Assembly: GCF_027812955.1 (NCBI RefSeq)
Contig: NZ_JAPYZV010000003.1
Coordinates: 310,001 to 374,000 of the forward strand
DNA from: Pedococcus sp. 5OH_020
Lineage (GTDB): Bacteria; Actinomycetota; Actinomycetes; Actinomycetales; Dermatophilaceae
Reading direction: 5' to 3'
DNA length: 64,000 nucleotides
Numbering within the stretch: position 1 is the first letter of the stretch; each line of letters opens with the position of its first letter. The position numbers and the translations under genes were made by a program. Below, piece by piece: positions 57,562 through 64,000 of this stretch. A model generated the notes under the pieces. It was given only the letters and a program-made list of their open reading frames with translations, was not told the DNA's origin and did no database searches.

Positions 57562-57784
57562 TCTCGGCCGGGCAGCCGCCCGGTCCTGCACGTCGCGTCT
57601 CTTCGAGGACGTACAAGTGAATTGAGTGACGCAGTACCCGGCCCCTGCCGGCAGGTGCATCGCACCGGCCCAGGACGTCACCCCCGGCCCGGAGGCCGGG
57701 GACCGGTGCCCCGAGGAAAGCTTCGGGAACACGCCCGGACCGGTACTGCACCAGACCTCCGGAGACCCTAAGGAAACACACAAG
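57562..57784 (+). promoter_or_regulatory. Structured leader before rpsM
   Basis: The 223-bp gap contains nested pairings: CCCCGGCC with GGCCGGGG (57682-57701) inside GCACCGG (57662-57668) with CCGGTGC (57703-57709). GTGACG (57626-57631) can also pair with CGTCAC (57676-57681). Alternative folds may exist. It is at the place of the S4-type alpha-operon leader in other bacteria, but I cannot match a known model. Confidence 0.5.
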
Positions 57785-58162
57785 ATGGCACGTCTTGTCG
57801 GTGTCGACCTGCCGCGCGAGAAGCGCGTCGAGGTCGCTCTCACCTACATCTTCGGAGTGGGCCGTACCCGCTCCCAGCAGGCGCTGACCGCCACCGGCGT
57901 CAGCCCCGACACCCGAGTCCGTGACCTCACGGACGAGGACCTGGTCAAGCTCCGCGACTACATCGAGGCGAACGTCCAGCACGAGGGTGACCTCCGTCGC
58001 GAGATCGCCGCCGATATCCGCCGCAAGGTCGAGATCGGCTCGTACGAGGGCCTGCGTCACCGCCGTGGCCTTCCGGTCCGCGGACAGCGCACCAAGACCA
58101 ACGCGCGTACCCGCAAGGGCCCCAAGCGCACCGTGGCCGGCAAGAAGAAGGTTGGTAAGTAA
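57785..58162 (+). CDS. rpsM: 30S ribosomal protein S13
   Basis: A 125-residue protein, [20 protein letters not shown], with the core [20 protein letters not shown] and a basic tail. It contacts the P-site tRNA and 50S. One-base overlap with rpsK. Confidence 0.96.
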   Translation: MARLVGVDLPREKRVEVALTYIFGVGRTRSQQALTATGVSPDTRVRDLTDEDLVKLRDYIEANVQHEGDLRREIAADIRRKVEIGSYEGLRHRRGLPVRGQRTKTNARTRKGPKRTVAGKKKVGK

Positions 58163-58566
58163 TGCCTCCCAAGGCTCGTACCGCTGGCGCCAAGAAGGTG
58201 CGCCGCAAGGAGAAGAAGAACGTCGCCCACGGGCACGCTCACATCAAGAGCACCTTCAACAACACCATCATCTCGATCACCGACCCGACCGGTGCCGTGA
58301 TCTCCTGGGCCTCCGCCGGCCAGGTGGGCTTCAAGGGCTCGCGCAAGTCCACCCCGTTCGCCGCGCAGATGGCTGCCGAGGCCGCCGCCCGCCGCGCGAT
58401 GGAGCACGGCATGCGCAAGGTCGACGTCTTCGTCAAGGGCCCGGGCTCCGGTCGTGAGACCGCCATCCGCTCCCTGACCGCCACCGGCCTGGAGGTGGGC
58501 GCGATCAGCGACGTCACCCCCTCGCCGCACAACGGTGTCCGTCCGCCCAAGCGCCGCCGCGTCTGA
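58162..58566 (+). CDS. rpsK: 30S ribosomal protein S11
   Basis: A 134-residue protein with [20 protein letters not shown] and the terminal [16 protein letters not shown]. It forms the platform near the E-site mRNA path. Confidence 0.96.
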   Translation: MPPKARTAGAKKVRRKEKKNVAHGHAHIKSTFNNTIISITDPTGAVISWASAGQVGFKGSRKSTPFAAQMAAEAAARRAMEHGMRKVDVFVKGPGSGRETAIRSLTATGLEVGAISDVTPSPHNGVRPPKRRRV

Positions 58567-58592
58567 CCTAACGGGAAGGTAGAAAGAAACTC

Positions 58593-59201
58593 ATGGCCCG
58601 TTACACCGGACCCATCACCAAGAAGTCGCGTCGCCTGAAGGTCGACCTCGTCGGCGGCGACAAGAACTTCGAGCTCCGCCCGTTCCCGCCCGGTCAGCAC
58701 GGCCGTCGCCGGATGCAGGAGAAGGAGTACCTCACCCAGCTGCAGGAGAAGCAGAAGGCCCGCTTCACCTACGGCGTCATGGAGAAGCAGTTCCGCGGGT
58801 ACTACGAGGAGGCCTCGCGTCGCTCGGGCAAGACCGGCGAGACGCTGCTGCAGATCCTGGAGTCCCGGCTCGACAACGTCGTGTACCGCGCCGGTCTGGC
58901 TCGGACCCGTCGTGCGGCCCGCCAGCTCGTGACCCACGGTCACTTCGAGGTCAACGGCCGTCGCGTGGACGTCCCGTCCTACCGCGTTGAGCAGTACGAC
59001 ATCATCACCGTCCGCAAGCAGTCGGTGGAGACGTTCCCGTTCGAGCTGGCCCGCCAGACCTTCGGCGAGCGTCCGACCCCGGCCTGGATGCAGGTCGTCC
59101 CGGGCTCGCTGCAGATCATGATCCACCAGCTGCCCGTGCGGGAGCAGATCGACACGATCCTCACCGAGCAGCTGATCGTCGAGCTCTACTCGAAGAACTG
59201 A
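58593..59201 (+). CDS. rpsD: 30S ribosomal protein S4
   Basis: A 202-residue protein with an N-terminal [20 protein letters not shown], then an S4 domain containing [20 protein letters not shown]. It has no zinc cysteines in the N-terminal part (C- form). It is a primary 16S binder and regulator of the alpha operon in other bacteria. A hairpin follows. Confidence 0.97.
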   Translation: MARYTGPITKKSRRLKVDLVGGDKNFELRPFPPGQHGRRRMQEKEYLTQLQEKQKARFTYGVMEKQFRGYYEEASRRSGKTGETLLQILESRLDNVVYRAGLARTRRAARQLVTHGHFEVNGRRVDVPSYRVEQYDIITVRKQSVETFPFELARQTFGERPTPAWMQVVPGSLQIMIHQLPVREQIDTILTEQLIVELYSKN

Positions 59202-59206
59202 TGCGT

Positions 59207-59244
59207 CGAGGTATGCCGCGTGGGTGACCACGCGGCATACCTCG
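59207..59244 (+). terminator. GGTATGCCGCG-family hairpin after rpsD
   Basis: A perfect 17-bp stem (59207-59223 with 59228-59244) containing GAGGTATGCCGCGTGG, with loop GTGA, 6 bp after the rpsD stop and 100 bp before rpoA. No T-run. Confidence 0.8.
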
Positions 59245-59344
59245 CGTGTGGTCTGGCCACGGACAGAGGTGGACCAGCCGGCCGGGTGACACCCGGCACT
59301 TCCTCGGCGTCATATAGCGGTCGCCGACGAGAAAGGAAACACCC

Positions 59345-60379
59345 GTGCTCATCGCACAGCGCCCCTCCCTGAGCGAAGACGTCGTTGCGGACAACCGCAG
59401 CCGCTTCGTCATCGAGCCCCTCGAGCCTGGCTTCGGCTACACGCTCGGCAACTCCTTGCGCCGCACGCTCCTCTCGAGCATCCCGGGCGCCTCGGTCACC
59501 AGCATCCGCATCGACGGTGTGCTGCACGAGTTCTCCACGATCCCAGGGGTCAAGGAGGACGTCACCGAGATCATCCTCAACATCAAGGGCCTCGTCGTCT
59601 CCTCGGAGCACGACGAGCCGGTCGTCATGTACCTGCGCAAGCAGGGGTCGGGCGCCGTCACCGCGGCTGACATCGCGCCTCCGGCCGGCGTGGAGGTGCA
59701 CAACCCCGAGTTGCACATCGCCACCCTGAACGGCAAGGGCAAGGTCGAGATGGAGCTGACCGTCGAGCGCGGTCGCGGCTATGTCTCCGCCAACCAGAAC
59801 AAGTCCGGCGACCAGGAGATCGGCCGCATCCCGGTCGACTCCATCTACTCGCCGGTGCTCGCCGTGACGTACAAGGTCGAGGCGACGCGTGTCGAGCAGC
59901 GCACCGACTTCGACAAGCTCATCGTCGACGTCGAGACCAAGAACTCCATGGCTCCGCGGGACGCGATGGCCTCGGCCGGCAAGACGCTGGTGGAGCTGTT
60001 CGGCCTGGCCCGTGAGCTCAACGTCGAGGCGGAGGGCATCGACATGGGCCCCTCGCCGACGGACGCTGCGCTGGCTGCGGACCTCGCGCTGCCGATCGAG
60101 GACCTCGACCTGACGGTGCGGTCCTACAACTGCCTCAAGCGTGAGGGCATCCACACGGTGGGTGAGCTCGTCGGGCGCAGCGAGGCGGACCTGCTCGACA
60201 TCCGCAACTTCGGTGCCAAGTCGATCGACGAGGTCAAGGCCAAGCTCGTCGGCATGGGGCTGCAGCTCAAGGACAGCCCGCCCGGCTTCGACCCGTCCGC
60301 GATCGCCGACAACTACGGCGACTACGACGACGACTTCGCTGACGACGGCCGCGCCCTTGCCGAGGACGAGCAGCTCTGA
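59345..60379 (+). CDS. rpoA: RNA polymerase alpha subunit
   Basis: A 344-residue protein. Start GTG behind GAAAGGA. The N-terminal domain has [20 protein letters not shown] and the dimer interface; the C-terminal domain, near residues 250-320, has [20 protein letters not shown] and [14 protein letters not shown]. The end is an acidic tail. It binds UP elements and activators. Confidence 0.97.
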   Translation: MLIAQRPSLSEDVVADNRSRFVIEPLEPGFGYTLGNSLRRTLLSSIPGASVTSIRIDGVLHEFSTIPGVKEDVTEIILNIKGLVVSSEHDEPVVMYLRKQGSGAVTAADIAPPAGVEVHNPELHIATLNGKGKVEMELTVERGRGYVSANQNKSGDQEIGRIPVDSIYSPVLAVTYKVEATRVEQRTDFDKLIVDVETKNSMAPRDAMASAGKTLVELFGLARELNVEAEGIDMGPSPTDAALAADLALPIEDLDLTVRSYNCLKREGIHTVGELVGRSEADLLDIRNFGAKSIDEVKAKLVGMGLQLKDSPPGFDPSAIADNYGDYDDDFADDGRALAEDEQL

Positions 60380-60438
60380 CCAACCGCCGCTGACCGGGGC
60401 GGGCAACCGCCCCGGTCGCACACCAAGGAGAACAACAC

Positions 60439-61086
60439 ATGCCTACCCCCACCAAGGGTCCCCGTCTCGGCGGCGGTCCGGCGCACGAGCGGCTGATCCT
60501 GGCCAACCTGGCCAGCTCGCTGTTCGAGCACGACTCGATCACGACCACCGAGGCGAAGGCGAAGCGCCTGCGCCCGCTCGCCGAGCGCCTGGTGACCTTC
60601 GCCAAGCGCGGTGACCTGCATGCTCGTCGTCGCGTCCTGTCGGTCATCTCTGACAAGGGTGTCGTGCACCGTCTCTTCACCGAGATCGCGCCCGACATGG
60701 CGGAGCGTCCTGGCGGCTACACCCGGATCACCAAGATCGGTGCCCGCAAGGGTGACAACGCTCCGATGGCGGTCATCGAGCTGGTGCGCGAGCCCATCGC
60801 CAAGCGCGCGACGGTGAAGGAGGCGGAGGCAGCCACCAAGCGTGCCGCCAAGCAGCCTCCCGCCGCTGCGGACGCCGAAGCTGTCGAGGCGCCGCAGGCT
60901 GAGGAGGCGACCGAGGCCACCGAAGGCACCGAGTCTCCGGAGTCCACGGAGTCCACCGAGTCCGGCCAGGGCGCTGACGCTGTTGAAGGCGCTGACGCTG
61001 AGGCGGCTGACGCTGAGGCCAGCGACACGGCTGCGCCGGAGACCGGCGACGCGGGCCAGGCCGACGACGCCCAGGCGCCTGCCTGA
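60439..61086 (+). CDS. rplQ: 50S ribosomal protein L17 with a long acidic tail
   Basis: A 215-residue protein. The L17 core ([60 protein letters not shown]) takes about 118 residues. Residues from about 145 are a repetitive Ala/Glu/Thr/Ser tail ([19 protein letters not shown]), giving almost 90 extra residues relative to compact L17. It sits near the tunnel exit, so the tail would be outside. A hairpin follows. Confidence 0.95.
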   Translation: MPTPTKGPRLGGGPAHERLILANLASSLFEHDSITTTEAKAKRLRPLAERLVTFAKRGDLHARRRVLSVISDKGVVHRLFTEIAPDMAERPGGYTRITKIGARKGDNAPMAVIELVREPIAKRATVKEAEAATKRAAKQPPAAADAEAVEAPQAEEATEATEGTESPESTESTESGQGADAVEGADAEAADAEASDTAAPETGDAGQADDAQAPA

Positions 61087-61155
61087 CAGCGTCACTGCGC
61101 ACCAGAACGCGAGCAGGCACGGCCTGACCGCGCAGCGCACGTTCGCGGCACGTCC

Positions 61156-61187
61156 AGGGCCGCCCATTCCGCGGGATGGGCGGCTCT
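61156..61187 (+). terminator. Hairpin after rplQ
   Basis: GGGCCGCCCATTCC and GGGATGGGCGGCTC form a 13-15-bp stem with wobbles, 70 bp after rplQ. An ATG at 61176, in frame with truA, lies inside this stem, which argues for the GTG at 61266 as the truA start. Confidence 0.65.
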
Positions 61188-61265
61188 GTGCTTTCCGGGG
61201 CTCATCCCCTGACGGTCCCCCCGGTAGGGGACCGGGTCCGAGGCGCCGCTGGCTACGCTGTCGCC

Positions 61266-62144
61266 GTGGACCGGGAGCAGGGCGTCGCGCCGACAGCGCC
61301 GCTGCGGATCCGGCTCGACCTGGCGTACGACGGCACCGAGTTCTCCGGCTGGGCAGCACAACCGCGTCTGCGGACGGTGGAAGGCGAGCTGTCGAGGGTG
61401 CTCACCACCCTTCTGAGGTCCGACACACCCGTGCGGCTCACCGTCGCCGGGCGGACCGACGCGGGCGTCCACGCTCGCGGCCAGGTGGCGCACCTCGACG
61501 CCGGCGAGCACGCCTGGGCCGCCCTTCCCGGGCGGTCGACCCGTACACCTGAGGCCGCGGCGCTGACCCGGCTGAGTGGCCTGCTTCCCGGCGACATCGT
61601 CGTCCGGGATGTCCGCGTGGCCGCTCCCGGGTTCGACGCGCGCTTCTCGGCGCTGCGACGGCGCTACCTCTACCGGCTGTGTGACCGGTCGACGGCGCTG
61701 GACCCGCTGCGGCGCCGTGAGACGGTGGTGACCAGGGATCCGGTGGACGTCACGGCGATGCACGAGGCGGCTCAGCGCCTGCTAGGGCTTCGCGACTTCG
61801 CGGCCTTCTGCAAACGGCGAGAGGGCGCCAGCACGGTCCGCACCCTGCTGGAGTACTCCTGGCGACGCGACCCCGGCGGTGTCCTGGAGGCCACCGTCGT
61901 GGCTGATGCGTTCTGCCACTCGATGGTGCGTTCGCTGGTCGGGGCCGTGCTGCCGGTGGGGCAGGGCCGGCGGGAGGTCGGATGGCCCGCGCAGGTGCTG
62001 CGCGCGGCACGCCGCGATCCGGCCGTCGCGGTGATGCCTGCGCACGGCCTGTCGCTGGAGGAGGTCATTTACCCGCCTGACAAGGAGCTCGCGGCTCGAG
62101 CAGCGCAGGCCCGCGCCGTCCGCACGCTGGACGACGTGCCGTAG
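61266..62144 (+). CDS. truA: tRNA pseudouridine38-40 synthase
   Basis: A 292-residue enzyme converting uridines 38-40 of the tRNA anticodon arm to pseudouridine. The catalytic aspartate is in VAGRTDAGVHARGQVAHLD, with YDGTEFSGWAAQP upstream. C-terminal motifs include FCHSMVRSLVGAVLPVGQGR. GTG at 61266 is used. The truA gene follows rplQ in many bacteria. Confidence 0.93.
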   Translation: MDREQGVAPTAPLRIRLDLAYDGTEFSGWAAQPRLRTVEGELSRVLTTLLRSDTPVRLTVAGRTDAGVHARGQVAHLDAGEHAWAALPGRSTRTPEAAALTRLSGLLPGDIVVRDVRVAAPGFDARFSALRRRYLYRLCDRSTALDPLRRRETVVTRDPVDVTAMHEAAQRLLGLRDFAAFCKRREGASTVRTLLEYSWRRDPGGVLEATVVADAFCHSMVRSLVGAVLPVGQGRREVGWPAQVLRAARRDPAVAVMPAHGLSLEEVIYPPDKELAARAAQARAVRTLDDVP

Positions 62145-62170
62145 CGCGGCTGACCGGCCCACCCCCGTTC

Positions 62171-62247
62171 CCCGACCGGACTCACGTTTTTAGGCGTGTC
62201 GGGAGCCCGCGGCATACGACTCGCACAAAATGGTGAGTCCGGTCGGG
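62171..62247. repeat. Inverted repeat between truA and the convergent secreted-protein gene
   Basis: Outer 15 bp of the arms (CCCGACCGGACTCAC and complement) pair perfectly between 62171-62185 and 62233-62247. The inner 15 bp pair only partly. The left arm (CGACCGGACTCACGTTTTTA) resembles that of the repeat at 42016-42084 after tuf. It may terminate both convergent transcripts. Confidence 0.8.
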
Positions 62248-62265
62248 AAGGAGGGGGCGGGCTGG

Positions 62266-63222
62266 TCAGGGGGCGAGCGCCGCGTAGCCGCTGGCGTCGT
62301 GGATGGCGATCCCGGCGAACCCAGGTGACTCGCCGAACGCGCCGGCGATGGCGGAGAGCTGCGCCTCGAACTGGGTCCCGGTCTGGCCGAAGAACGTCTG
62401 CTTCGTGTCCGCCGGCCCGTCACCCAGGAAGGTCGTCTCCTGGCCGACGCGCACAGGCCGCCCGAGCTGGGTACCCGCCTGGACCTCTGCCGCGGACAAC
62501 GCGACGGAACCATCCGGCCCCGCCGCCAGGTTGCGGTACGCCATCACGGTGACGCCCGCAGTCCTGCGCAGCACCTCCCGGTCGAGGGTGGACCCGTTGG
62601 CCGCGACTCCGTCGAACCAGAAGGGGATGTCGGCCTCGAGCGGCGCAGACCCGGCGCTGGTACGCAGCGTGTCCAGGGTCGCGAGGTACTTCTTGACCAC
62701 CGTCGCCTGCTTCGTCTGCCACGCGGTACCGGTGTACGGCTCGATGTCGGCGTGGACCCCGGTGAAGAGCCCGGTGGCCAGCGCCGGCCGCAGCCAGCTG
62801 TCCACGACCCTCGTGGGGTTGTCGACCCAGCCGGGGTCCCCACCGAGCGCGTCCACGCGCAGGCCTGCCGCCCTCGCGCGCCTCGAGAGGTCGATGAGGG
62901 AGGCGAGCTCGGGGGAGCTGTCGACGTGTGGCGGCACGGCGGCATAGAGCTGGCCGATCCCTCGCGACACCGCGAGGTCGACGGTCGCGGCCGGCGTCGA
63001 GGTGTCCCACACCCACATCGCCCGGGGCGCCGCCGGCGCAGCGACCGCCTGCGCAGCGACCGCCTGCGCAGCGAACGGCGCGGTAGACGCCTGGCCACCG
63101 GTCGCCGCTTGCGCGATGGTGGCTCCGGCCGTGCCGAGCGCACCCACGGCGAACGCGGACACGAGGAGGACCCTAGCCACCCGCAGAAGCGATGGGCGCA
63201 GGAGTGGGCGCAGGGGAACCAC
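62266..63222 (-). CDS. Secreted TIM-barrel-like protein of unknown function
   Basis: A 318-residue precursor with a Sec signal peptide (VARVLLVSAFAVGALGTAG, cleavage after IAQA). An Ala-rich linker of AQAVA repeats follows, then a domain with MWVWDTSTPAATVDLAVSRG, DALGGDPGWVDNP, HADIEPYTGTAW and VTVMAYRN. The HxDIEPY segment resembles catalytic acidic motifs of barrel glycosidases (GH18-like in shape), but I cannot assign a family, and enzyme activity is inference. GTG at 63222, 6 bases after AAGGA, fits the signal peptide. Confidence 0.75.
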   Translation of the reverse strand: MVPLRPLLRPSLLRVARVLLVSAFAVGALGTAGATIAQAATGGQASTAPFAAQAVAAQAVAAPAAPRAMWVWDTSTPAATVDLAVSRGIGQLYAAVPPHVDSSPELASLIDLSRRARAAGLRVDALGGDPGWVDNPTRVVDSWLRPALATGLFTGVHADIEPYTGTAWQTKQATVVKKYLATLDTLRTSAGSAPLEADIPFWFDGVAANGSTLDREVLRRTAGVTVMAYRNLAAGPDGSVALSAAEVQAGTQLGRPVRVGQETTFLGDGPADTKQTFFGQTGTQFEAQLSAIAGAFGESPGFAGIAIHDASGYAALAP

Positions 63223-63283
63223 CGAAAGTCCTTACGAGGGTGGGAAGGGCCAGGGGAGGCCGCTGATGTCCGGGGAAAGACGA

Positions 63284-63308
63284 GGGCAGGGAGGGGGGAG
63301 CCGAGGGG
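63284..63308 (+). other. G-quadruplex-capable purine tract upstream of the secreted-protein gene
   Basis: GGG-CA-GGG-A-GGGGGG-AGCCGA-GGGG fits the four-G-run pattern. The flanks 63240-63350 are also purine-rich, so the mRNA leader of the minus-strand gene is C-rich and G-poor. The gap to 63491 holds no gene. Confidence 0.6.
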
Positions 63309-63491
63309 AGACAAGGAAGACCAAGGGGGCAGACCAAGGGGAAGGCACCCCGATGGTCGCAGGGCGGGATGGGTCGGTTGCGCGACTTCTGGAAGCCTTG
63401 GGGAACCCTTTACCCGTAGGTCGGTCGTTCAGCCGAGCCGCAGGTGATATCCGGATGACTCGGCCGCCGTTCGTGCAGCACCCTTGCCCCT

Positions 63492-64000
63492 GTGGGTCAT
63501 CTCGACATCAGCTCGGTGAGCTTCGTCCTGCCCGACGGCCGGCCGCTGCTCCGCGACGTCTCGCTGCGCGTCGGGGAGGGCGCCAAGGTGGCGCTCGTCG
63601 GGCCGAACGGAACAGGCAAGACCACCCTCGGGAGGATCGTCGGCGGCGATCTCGCCCCGCACGACGGCGCGGTGACCCGCTCGGGAGGGCTGGGAGTGAT
63701 GCGCCAGTTCGTCGGCCAGCTGCGCGACGAGTCCACCGTCCGCGACCTGCTGGTGTCCGTGGCGCCCCCGCCGGTGCGCGATGCGGCAGCCGAGATCGAC
63801 CGCACCGAGCTCGCCATGATGGAGCGCGACCGGGAGGCTGACCAGCTGGCCTACGCCCAGGCGCTGGTCAGCTGGGGGGACGTCGGCGGCTACGAGTACG
63901 AGACGCTCTGGGACGTCTGCACGGTCGCCGCTCTTGGCATGCCCTTCGACAAGGCGCAGTGGCGCACCGTGACCACCCTGTCCGGTGGCGAGCAGAAGCG
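63492..64000 (+). CDS. ABC-F family ATPase, N-terminal part
   Basis: A partial frame of 169 complete codons running off the window. It shows SVSFVLPDGRPLLRDVSLRV, Walker A GPNGTGKTTLGRIV at about residue 39, YAQALVSWGDVGGYEYETLW (the helical ABC-F region) and LSGGEQK, the signature of ABC-F ATPases. These cytosolic twin-ATPase proteins act on ribosomes (translation factors such as EttA, or antibiotic protection). Which subtype this is cannot be told without the linker and second domain. GTG at 63492 is the likely start. Confidence 0.85.
   Translation, partial: MGHLDISSVSFVLPDGRPLLRDVSLRVGEGAKVALVGPNGTGKTTLGRIVGGDLAPHDGAVTRSGGLGVMRQFVGQLRDESTVRDLLVSVAPPPVRDAAAEIDRTELAMMERDREADQLAYAQALVSWGDVGGYEYETLWDVCTVAALGMPFDKAQWRTVTTLSGGEQK

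Noticed and set aside
63223-63440. ydaO-type c-di-AMP riboswitch upstream of the secreted protein
   Set aside because: Such riboswitches often precede secreted wall enzymes in actinobacteria, but I could not match the conserved core bases on the minus strand.

Overview
The window is high-GC DNA (about 70% G+C by eye) from an actinomycete. GTG and TTG starts are common, S14 is the short zinc type (rpsZ), the transcription factor and ribosomal protein genes follow the usual actinobacterial order, and a complete mce lipid-import operon lies between rplL and rpoB. My best inference is Micrococcales, close to Intrasporangiaceae or Ornithinimicrobiaceae. That placement comes from gene order and protein resemblance only.

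Layout. 1-4088: 3' end of aroQ, an acyl-CoA dehydrogenase of glutaryl-CoA type, tRNA-Thr and tRNA-Met, rpmG, a two-subunit MaoC-type dehydratase and murB. 4150-9681, minus strand: adenosine deaminase, a DUF5709-like acidic protein, a membrane-anchored propeller protein, an MFS transporter and an aspartate-type aminotransferase. 9996-12867: tRNA-Trp, secE, nusG, rplK, rplA. 13129-16161: an accessory block with a secreted Tyr-rich protein, an ABC ATPase, a permease gene broken by an in-frame TAG, and a further membrane protein. 16204-17661: rplJ-rplL behind an L10-leader attenuator. 17871-28967: mce operon (ATPase, two YrbE permeases, MceA-F, two Mce-associated proteins). 29369-41984: rpoB-rpoC, then rpsL-rpsG-fusA-tuf. 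42156-43962: a decayed lactate 2-monooxygenase remnant and a YihY/BrkB membrane protein. 44032-61187: the S10, spc and alpha ribosomal operons with secY, adk, map, infA, rpmJ, rpsM-K-D, rpoA and rplQ. 61266-64000: truA, a secreted TIM-barrel-like protein on the minus strand, and the start of an ABC-F ATPase.

How it works together. Most of the window is the core translation, transcription and secretion machinery (25 complete ribosomal protein genes between rpsJ and rplQ alone, EF-G, EF-Tu, RNA polymerase alpha, beta and beta', SecE, SecY, IF-1). Set into it are an envelope lipid importer and an uncharacterised ABC/secreted-protein block.

The most unusual signals are non-coding. (i) Two 99-bp elements, each three 19-bp palindromes separated by two 21-bp spacers; one is intergenic and the other lies in frame inside a Mce-associated gene. 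(ii) Five intergenic hairpins at ribosomal or RNA polymerase gene ends share one arm core, GTATGCCGCG. (iii) Two long imperfect inverted repeats after tuf and truA have related arms. (iv) A 26-nt motif is shared by the 5' leaders of rpsL and rpsJ. Other oddities are the TAG-split permease, an L33 lacking its fourth zinc cysteine, and a tRNA-Met with A at position 54.
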